Positions 56,995 to 64,000 of a stretch of DNA of 64,000 bases are shown in pieces. This stretch comes from Amaranthus tricolor (Eukaryota > Streptophyta > Magnoliopsida > Caryophyllales > Amaranthaceae): contig NC_080061.1 in NCBI RefSeq assembly GCF_026212465.1, positions 19,758,173-19,822,172 on the forward strand, written 5' to 3'. The notes under the pieces were generated by a model. The model searched no databases and was not told the origin of the DNA. It saw only the letters and a list, made by a program, of their open reading frames with translations. The position numbers were made by a program, and so were the translations under genes. Within the stretch, counting starts at the first letter, position 1; every line of letters begins with the position of its first letter.

Positions 56995-57187
56995 CCCCAA
57001 AGTCGCTGTTAGTAACAGCGACTTTGGGGTTTTAATTTTTCTTTTTTTTTTCCTCTTTCGCTGTTACTAACAGCGATTTTACCCGAGGCTAGGCTTGGAT
57101 GTACGGCCGCTATTTTGGGAAATAAGTTTTCACGAACCTTATTTTTGGAATTAAGTTGTTTATTTATCTTATTTTTTTCAAATACTC
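56995..57187 (-). repeat. Right TIR of MULE C with two hairpins
   Basis: Palindromes at 57003-57021 and 57058-57076. The inner stem is 17 bp (CCCCAAAGTCGCTGTTA and its complement). Confidence 0.85.
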
Positions 57188-57196
57188 TGAGATCGT

Positions 57197-57470
57197 CCCA
57201 AGTTAAGACGAAGTGTGGGCCAGCCAATTTTATGCGTGTGTAACAATATTTTAATTTTCAGGGCATTTATCAATTTTCACCTTAAAGGTATCAATTTTGA
57301 AAATCGATACCTTTAATGTAAAAATTGATATCTTTAAGATAAAAATTGAAAAATGCCAAGAAAATGAAAAAATGCCCGGTTGTCACACGTGCGAATTGGG
57401 CCGCACAAATTGATGGTCTCATTATGAGGCCGTCTCGTCCAAGACCAGCTGTAATTTAAACACTCATTCT
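57197..57470. repeat. Probable MITE with imperfect inverted repeats
   Basis: GGGCCAGCCAATTTTATGCG and GTGTGTAACA at the left are partly mirrored by TGTCACACGTGCGAATTGGG at the right. The middle holds another inverted pair (TATCAATTTTGA/TCGATACCTTT). Clear ends and target duplication were not found. Confidence 0.4.
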
Positions 57471-57474
57471 TTTA

Positions 57475-57800
57475 TTAGAGACCGTCTTTATAAAAGACGC
57501 GTCTTAAATAGGCAGGCCCATTATTTCTAAAAAAACAACTACCAAAAAAACGCGTGATATGTAATCCTATTTGGAGTTGGTGTTATAACTTATTAAAATC
57601 AGTATTATAACCCATTAGAGTTGGTATTATAACCTGTTAAAGAAAATATCTACGAATAAGTTATAATACCAATTTTAATATGTTATAACACCGACTCCAT
57701 ATACCAACTTTAATAGGTTATAATACCAACTTCAAGAGGTTGTAACTCCAATTTCAATAGTTTATAACATCAACTCCAAATACGGTCTTTCAGAAGAGGC
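57475..57800. repeat. Inverted-repeat element with TTATAATACCAA units
   Basis: GAGACCGTCTTTATAAAAGA at the left is answered by ATACGGTCTTTCAGAAGAGG at the right. Between them, words of the type GTTATAATACCAAC and their complements GTTGGTATTATAAC occur about ten times in both senses, so the stretch could fold on itself. No coding content. Confidence 0.5.
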
Positions 57801-58076
57801 GCTATAATTTAAAAGGCCATTCAGTACATAAAATTTTTGGTTTTTAAAGTGAATTCTGTGCATAAATTGAAACCAAAAGAATTTGGGTTCTTCCTTCGTT
57901 TCATTATATTTTCTATTGATAATGATATTTTTTTTACTAAACATGTTACTATTAGTTGCATGTATCTCGAAACAGAGGTAATATATATTAATTGTGAGAC
58001 AACGATTGCCTCTAAAACTATCCATCCTTTCCATTTCTCCCACTTTTCCTTCGTGAAATTAAATAAGACTCAAGAG

Positions 58077-59525
58077 TAGGGTGTCAAACAGGTCGGGTTG
58101 GGTCATTTTCAGGTTCGGGTCATATATAAATGGGTCAATAGACCCTTGACCTGAACCTGACCCATTTAATTAAATGGGTCAAAAATTGAAACCCCGACCT
58201 GATCTGTAGCAGGTCGGGTCAACCTGCTAATGACCCATTTAACCTGCTTTTTTTTTTAGGTCATTAAAGCCATATATTTCAGGTCATTTGACCCATTTGA
58301 CCCATTTGACCCAAATAGTTTAGATTCAATGGTATACAAATTTTGCGAAATCTTCTTAAATAAGAAATAAAGCTTTCATTCAATACAGTATTAACATAAT
58401 ACAGTATACATAAATAAGATATTGTTATCACTGTACATTAATTAATTTCAAAAGATTATACAAAAGATTATCAAAAGCTTTCATTCAAAAGATTATACAG
58501 TATACAATATATGTTGTAAAATAAGTTGTAAAATAAAAATAAAAAAAATAAAAAAAAAATTACCTGAAATAAGAAATCAAACCGATGAAGCCAAATCATA
58601 TGAATCTTGCAAAAATTGGTCAGGAAACCAAAAAATGGAGTAAATAAAGAAAATAAGTATAGAATAATAGGAAGAAAGAATTGAGATTTAATGAGGATTA
58701 AGAACAATGAACCCTAAATAACAAAATCAAACACAAAAAAATCAAACACAAAAAAATCAAACACAAAAAATAGCAGTAACACAAACACAAAAAAATCAAA
58801 CACAAAACCAAAAAATCGAACCCTAAATAACACAAACACGAACCAAATTATTATGAAGAATTAAAGATGGCATTAAGAACAATGAAAATAGCAGTAACAA
58901 CAATGAACATTAGAATCAAACACAAAAAAGTCAAAAAAAATCGAACACAATCCAAATCAGAAAAAAACGATCAAAAAAATCAGAAAAATCGGACAACAAA
59001 GAAATAATACTTACCTTGGTGCCGCAGAGAAGATGAAGAAGAAGGCGCACAGTCGCACAGAGAAGAAGCCGCCGGAGAGAAGAGGAAGGAGAAGGTGTAG
59101 GCTGCACAGTCGCACAAAGGAGAGAATAGGAAGGAGAAGAGGAACAGAGGAGGCGCATAGAATTTCAATGGGTTTAATGGGTTAAATTTTTTGGGTTTAT
59201 GTCTTTATATATCAGTTATGACTTTATTTGAGTTAATAAATTTCTAGTCATCATCTTTATGAATTATGACTTTATTTAAAATTTTCAATGGGTTAATAAA
59301 TGGGTTAAATATGGGTCGACCTGACCTGATTGACCTATTTAATAAATGGGTTAAACAGGTTTTTTTCGGGTTTAAATATTCAACCTCAACCTAACCCATT
59401 TAATAAACAGATCAGGTCGGGTTGACCCATTTAATTAATTGGGTCAAAAATCTAAACCCAAACCTGCTAATTTCAGGTCGGTTTCAGATCAGGTTAGCAG
59501 GTCGGGTCAGCTTTTGCCAGCCCTA
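58077..59525. mobile_element. Non-autonomous hAT-like element, about 1.45 kb
   Basis: TAGGGTGTCAAACAGG at the left and GCTTTTGCCAGCCCTA at the right form hAT-type ends (TAGGGCTGGCAAA consensus). Subterminal parts are crowded with GGTCGGGT, TGACCCATTTAA and CAGGTC words. The centre has an AAAAAATCAAACAC tandem block (58733-58810) and no gene. Flanks ACTCAAG and ACTTAAG are similar but not a clean 8-bp duplication. Confidence 0.65.
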
Positions 59526-59899
59526 ACTTAAGTATATATAATTTATTACTAACAATATTCTGAACAAAATTTCAACTAACAACTACATTCACAGGATGTT
59601 ATAATGAATAAAAGTATCTAATAAAAAGCATTGGAGCTAAGGCTCTGCATCTGAAATATGAAGGAGGAATTTAGTACAAACACTTTCATGCAGCTATGGA
59701 GGAGAAATGTACTCTCATCAAACTGAGGAGAAGTTGTACAAACTACTATGAAGAAACAAAACACACTCAATGACAAAAAAATAGGATATTTCCTTTTACA
59801 CTATCAATAGATGAACATTTATTTGTTTTTGAGCATATATTTATTTTTAACTTTTAGAAGCAAATGCATGCCTCGGAATGGTCAAGGTTTTATCTTAAA
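59526..59899. other. Spacer, nothing recognised
   Basis: AT-rich sequence between the hAT-like element and the copia relic. Confidence 0.4.
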
Positions 59900-60767
59900 T
59901 AGTAAATATATAGTATTCAAATAGTGAATGAATAGTAATGATCTATGCACTATAAATATCCATAATGCATAGACTTTGTAAGTTGGATTTGCAATTTCTG
60001 AGTGTGTTCAAGAGTATAAGCATTACAATCTGTATTCACTCTTATTACTTTTCTTCTTATCTTATCCTTATTTTTTAACACTTTATTAGCACTATATTTC
60101 GCTCTCAAAATCCAAAAAGAAATGGAAATGTCAACAAATGGTTCAAAATATCATTACCTCTTGAGCAGTGGAGCAACACATACAATCTTGAAAAGTCAAT
60201 AATATTATTCAAACTTAAAATTGCTTCAAGCAAACGTTAGTACCATATTGAGATCACCAAAATTATTCAAAGGAATTGGAAAGGCATGCATCATACTCCC
60301 TATGGGACAAAAATAATAATCAATGATGCACTATACTCGAGTAAATCTCGAAGAAATCTTATCAATTTCGGAAATATACGCAAATATGGTTACCATATGG
60401 AAATAAAGACTAAATAAAAAAAAGTTCTTATGTCTTATGACAGAAAATAATGGCAAGAAAATCATTCTTGAAAGGATGCCAGCATATTCATCGAGATTGT
60501 ATCTTACTCATATACGCCCTTTTGAAATAAATATGATAAGACTAGATAATAAAGAGTTATTTACTTTATGGCATGACCGCTTAGAACATCCAAGCACTAG
60601 GATGATTCTTAAACTTATAGATTATTTAGTCGGACATCCATTTAGAAATATTAAGATTTCCCTGTCAAATGAGCTCTTATGCACTTTTTGTTCTCTTGAG
60701 AAATTTATTACTACACCATTAGTAAATAAGATTGCTACTGAAACCCCCTCTCCATGTTATTGATGGA
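59900..60767 (+). pseudogene. Ty1/copia relic: LTR end, protease and pre-integrase
   Basis: ACTATAAATATCC near 59950 and CTTCTTATCTTATCC up to about 60080 resemble the 3' half of a copia LTR, followed by the primer-site-like TTTATTAGCAC. Then come LLSSGATHTILKS (protease with the catalytic Asp changed to Ser), INDALYSSKSRRNLINFGNI, and from 60437 an open stretch with LTHIRPFEINMI, LFTLWHDRLEHPSTRMILK and LLCTFCSLEKF, the zinc-binding pre-integrase region. It breaks off after NKIATETPSP. It is the same family as 14720-15060. Most gag sequence is missing. Confidence 0.7.
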
Positions 60768-61080
60768 TTTGCTAGAAGGATAGAAAGGATTTAGGGATTG
60801 ATAAGATTGGTATGGTTGCCAAAGAGGTTTTTTTTAGTTTGTATCAATACTATGAATGATATGAAGGAAGCCTGTAGTATGAATGGGATTGTGTTTGATA
60901 AGAAGCTGTTTATTGTGAAGCCTTGGGTTAAAAACATGCACCAAGATTGTGTCCTTCGGATTCACAAACTTGCATACAATCAGCCCATTCACTTGAAGAA
61001 AGATTGCTTGACTCTTCCACACACTTATGATCTCCAAAACTACCTAAGAAACCCATTCTTGGTTTTCAGGCCAACCTGTG
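60768..61080 (+). pseudogene. Possible DUF4283-type (LINE Gag-like) fragment
   Basis: The frame gives RFFLVCINTMNDMKEACSMN and GIVFDKKLFIVKPWVKNM, the pattern (FFLVRF...GP.FFDKKPLIVKPW) of the DUF4283 domain found in plant LINE ORF1 proteins. Downstream residues are not recognisable. It sits between the copia relic and the Reina-like element and is a fragment only. Confidence 0.45.
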
Positions 61081-61099
61081 GTCTCCCTTCTCCGGCTTC

Positions 61100-61720
61100 A
61101 CTCACCTTTTAGGATGTTCCCACGCCCTCCCCCTTGAGTTTCACTCACTAGGTAGAAAGGTTACACAACAGATTGTTCCACAATCTATTGCTGAGGAGCG
61201 TTCTACGCTCTCTTTGTTCCAGTTGATTGAATGAATACACACAAACACACAAGGAAGAATGGAAGAGAGAATCTCAGCTATGCACTTTGAATTGAATGAA
61301 TAAAGATGAAAATCTGATTAATCACTAATGAATGAATGATTACACGAGGCCTATAGGTCTATTTATAGTTTCCTACACTCTAACGGCTAGTTTACACACG
61401 TGACTAGCACAAGTCAATTAAAAACAGAAAAAACAGAAATCAGCCTAAGTATTGGAAGGCTTGTTCGTATTGATCAGTTGACTGGGGTACCTTGGGCTGC
61501 ACTTTCAGAGCTCTGTGGTTATCACCAAGAGGGTCCTGGGCCCTTGATGGCTAGGCCCGCGTGTAAAGATGACATTCTTGGGCTGACTTATCTCTGGACT
61601 CGTAGGGTCAGTTCTTAGGCACAGGTGCAAGGTGGTCTGGTCGCCAGGATGCTACTGGTCAGTAGCCTTGATGTTCTGAGAGCTGCCTGAGTGTTCTGTG
61701 TGATCTCTTGGCTTCTTGTA
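61100..61720 (-). repeat. Probable 3' LTR region of the Reina-like gypsy element
   Basis: Lies directly beyond the pol stop on the minus strand and contains CTATAAATAG (61359-61368, plus-strand CTATTTATAG) as a TATA box. Exact borders, and the matching LTR outside the window, were not seen. Confidence 0.45.
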
Positions 61721-61726
61721 TACCTT

Positions 61727-62600
61727 TTAGGCTGGAGTAGCTTGATCATGGCATGAATTATTGTTTTCCTCATGCTCAAGGCTTGGATGCTTGATACGTT
61801 CCATGCTATGCCCTTGAACAGAATCAGTAGGATCAGTTTGAGGGTCCTCTGTGCTTGGACCATGTTCTGAGTGGGGTGAACATGGTTCAACTCCTCCTTC
61901 TTGGGGAAAAATTGACCTCAATTCTTGACCCTCTTTGTATAGCTGCAAGTCCCCTATATTGAAAGTGTTGGTGATATTGTATTCTGTAGGTAATTTCACC
62001 TGGTATGCATTGTTACCAAACTTAACAATAATTGGGAAGGGGCCTGCTGCTCTTGGCATGAGCTTGTTCTTCCTCAACTATGGGAACCTCTCTTTCCTTA
62101 GGTGTAACCAAACTAAATCTCCAACCTTCAGTGGTTCTCTGCCCTGGCTCTTTTTATCAACTACCTGCTTGTATCCTTCATTAGCCTTGTTGATGTTTTC
62201 CTTGATCACTCTATGCAGCTTCATCAAACTTTCAACTTGCTCAATTGCATCCTTTTGCTTCATGTCATGAAAATTAGCATGTATCAAGTTCAGTGGCAGT
62301 AAGGGGTTCTCCCCATATACACATTGGAAAGGTGAGTGTTTTGTGGCATAGCTACGACTTCTATTGTAAGCAAACTCTGCTTGACACAACTTAAGGTCCC
62401 AATCCCTAAGGTGTTTGCTTACTAATGCCCTCAAGATGGATCCTAAAGTCTTGTTGGTCACTTCATTTGGCCATCTGTTTGTGGATGATGGGCTGTGCTG
62501 AACAACAAGGTAGTGCCTAACAGTCTCCATAGGGTTCTCCAAAAATGACTGAGAAATTTGCTATCTCTGTTTGACATAATGGTTTTTGGTACCCCATGTA
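61727..62600 (-). pseudogene. Reina-like integrase C-terminal half and chromovirus tail
   Basis: After a frameshift near 62540-62620 the core continues with [20 protein letters not shown] (catalytic Glu), QAEFAYNRSRSYATKHSPFQ and GDLVWLHLRKERFP, a stop at about 62078, then RKNKLMPRAAGPFPIIVKFG and YNITNTFNIGDLQLY. The end is a Glu/Pro-rich tail closing at 61727. A canonical chromodomain is not evident. Confidence 0.8.
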
Positions 62601-62603
62601 ATC

Positions 62604-64000
62604 TCACAATCTCTGCAAAGACAGTCTAGCTATGTGCTTAGCATCATCAACCTTAGTGCAAGCAATGAAATGGGCCATCTTGGAAAATCTATTGACTACT
62701 ACCATAATAGAGTCTTTCCCCCTTTGTGTCATAGGTAAGGCCATCACAAAGTCCATGCTTAAGTGCTCCCAAGGTTTACTAGCCATAGGCAATGGTATAT
62801 ATTCACCTTTATGAAAAGTAATTTTAGCCTGTATGCATGCTTCACATCTCAAAATGTATTTCCCTACAGTTCCAAGCATTTTTGGCCAATAAAAGTGTTC
62901 ACCCAACATGTCTAGGGTCTTTTGAATGCCAAAATGTCCCCCTAAACTACCCTCATGCACTTCCTTAACCAACAGTTGCCTAAGTGAGGTCTTGGGTATA
63001 CACAGTCTATTCCCTTTAAACAAGAAGTCCTGCTGTATGAGAAATGTGTTCTGGGGCTCCGTTAAACAAGCAACATACAAATCATGAAAATCAGGATCAC
63101 CATCGTACTGTTCTTTAACCATTTCAAAGCCAATCATCCTAGTTTCAAGTATAGCTAACAGGTTATGTCTCCTACTTAATGCATCAACTATCACATTGGT
63201 CTTCTTGTTTTATACTTAGTTGAAAAATTAAAGGTTTGCAAGAACTCAACCCATCTAGCATGCCTAGGACTAAACTTGTTCTGTCCATGGATATTCTTTA
63301 AAGATTCATGATCAGTATATATTATGAATGGCTGCATATTCAGATAATGTGACCAGTTCTCTAAAGCTCTAATCATAGCAAAGAATTCCTTATCATATGT
63401 AGAGTAGTTAAGCCTGGATTTATTTAGTTTTTCACTAAAGAATGCTACGGGTCTCCCTTCCTGTATCAAGACAGCACCTATCCCAGTCCCACATGCATCA
63501 CATTCAACCTCAAAGGGCTTAGAAAAGTTAGGCAACTTCAGAACAGGGGCCCTGCACATGATTTCTTCGATTAACTCAAAGGCTTTTTGGGCTTCGTCCA
63601 ACTAAAGGTGCCTTTCTTTGTACACTCATTGATGGGGGCCATGATAGCACTAAAATTCTTAATAAACCTCCTATAAAAGGATGCAAGGCCATGGAAGGAC
63701 CTAACCTGTGTAACAGAGGTGGGTGTAAGCCAACTTTTAATAGCTTCTACCTTAGATTGGTCTACTTTCACTCCATCCTTGCCTATAATGAACCCAAGGA
63801 ATCCTACTTCTTGCATAAGGAAGCTACATTTCTCTAATTTCCCATATAGCTTCTATTTCCTCAACACTTCAAACAATTGCTTAAGATGATCTAAATGTTC
63901 TGTTAATGCTCTGCTGTAAATCAGAATATCATCAAGGTGAACCACTATGAATTTTCCTAAGAAACGTCTTAGCACTTCATTCATCAACCTCATGAAGGTG
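62604..64000 (-). pseudogene. Reina-like gypsy RT end, RNase H and integrase N-terminal half
   Basis: From the window edge: the RT end with the [13 protein letters not shown] box near 63925-63950 (read [15 protein letters not shown]), then [20 protein letters not shown] and [20 protein letters not shown] at 63571-63816, RNase H with VECDACGTGIGAVLIQEGRP and STYDKEFFAMIRALENW at 63191-63601, and integrase HHCC and core start (EGSLGGHFGIQKTLDML, CEACIQAK, SMDFVMALP) at 62604-63194. Frame breaks occur near 63590, 63195 and 62605. The element continues beyond 64000, so its 5' half is not visible. Confidence 0.85.

Larger units (their letters stand above)
52869..57187. mobile_element. Mutator-like element (MULE C), target duplication TGAGATCGT
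   Basis: TGAGATCGT at 52860-52868 and 57188-57196 flanks ends that are inverted repeats (GAAAATTTGAAAAAAGTAAG left; GAGTATTTGAAAAAAATAAG read inward from the right). The internal layout equals MULE B in inverse orientation: plus-strand transposase, mobile-domain cargo, and minus-strand GRF zinc-finger gene. The two copies are highly similar but carry different deletions. Confidence 0.92.

Noticed and set aside
58471..58707. Phe/Leu-rich minus-strand ORF
   Set aside because: AT-rich low-complexity sequence in the middle of a non-autonomous hAT-like element.

Overview
This is a window of plant nuclear DNA, almost certainly from a eudicot. It has one intron-containing host gene buried in nested transposable elements, AT-rich spacers, introns with GT/AG borders, and retrotransposon primer-binding sites of the plant initiator-Met type (TGGTATCAGAGC). 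The transposon proteins look like those of Caryophyllales genomes (beet, spinach, quinoa), but that placement is a weak inference. No bacterial gene, CRISPR array, rRNA or tRNA gene was seen.

Layout. 1-4045: decayed CACTA (En/Spm) element with a tnp2 transposase and an Ulp1-like cysteine protease whose catalytic exons are separated by an intronic tandem-repeat array. 4046-13029: Ty3/gypsy chromovirus on the minus strand with a 2.5-kb 5' LTR and an extra acidic ORF upstream of gag; its 3' LTR is cut short. 13030-14599: Helitron helicase remnant. 14720-16600: Ty1/copia relic. 17420-19064: two head-to-tail copia-type LTRs with no internal region, flanked by a 5-bp target duplication. 20623-25616: MULE 'A' with 103-bp TIRs, a broken transposase and a convergent GRF zinc-finger/coiled-coil/transmembrane gene. 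28432-34032: complete but multiply stopped Ty1/copia element (LTRs 762/761 bp, duplication AAGGG). 34472-38902 and 52869-57187: two copies of another MULE family ('B' and 'C'), each with a 9-bp target duplication, hairpin-bearing TIRs, a broken transposase fused to a plant-mobile-domain cargo, and an open GRF zinc-finger/coiled-coil gene. 40888-41854 and 58077-59525: non-autonomous hAT-like elements. 42258-51463: U2 snRNP A' (U2A') in seven exons, with a second CACTA/Ulp1 fragment in its fifth intron. 57197-57800: inverted-repeat MITE-like sequences. 59900-60767: a second relic of the copia family at 14.7 kb. 61100-64000: minus-strand Ty3/gypsy (Reina-like) pol running off the end.

The only likely host gene is U2A'. 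The transposases and retroelement polyproteins are all broken, often by stops at Trp, Gln or Arg codons, whereas the small MULE cargo genes remain open. The most interesting material is the MULE architecture: transposase and GRF-zinc-finger gene arranged convergently in two unrelated MULE families, plus the mobile-domain cargo and structured hairpins at the ends of family B/C.
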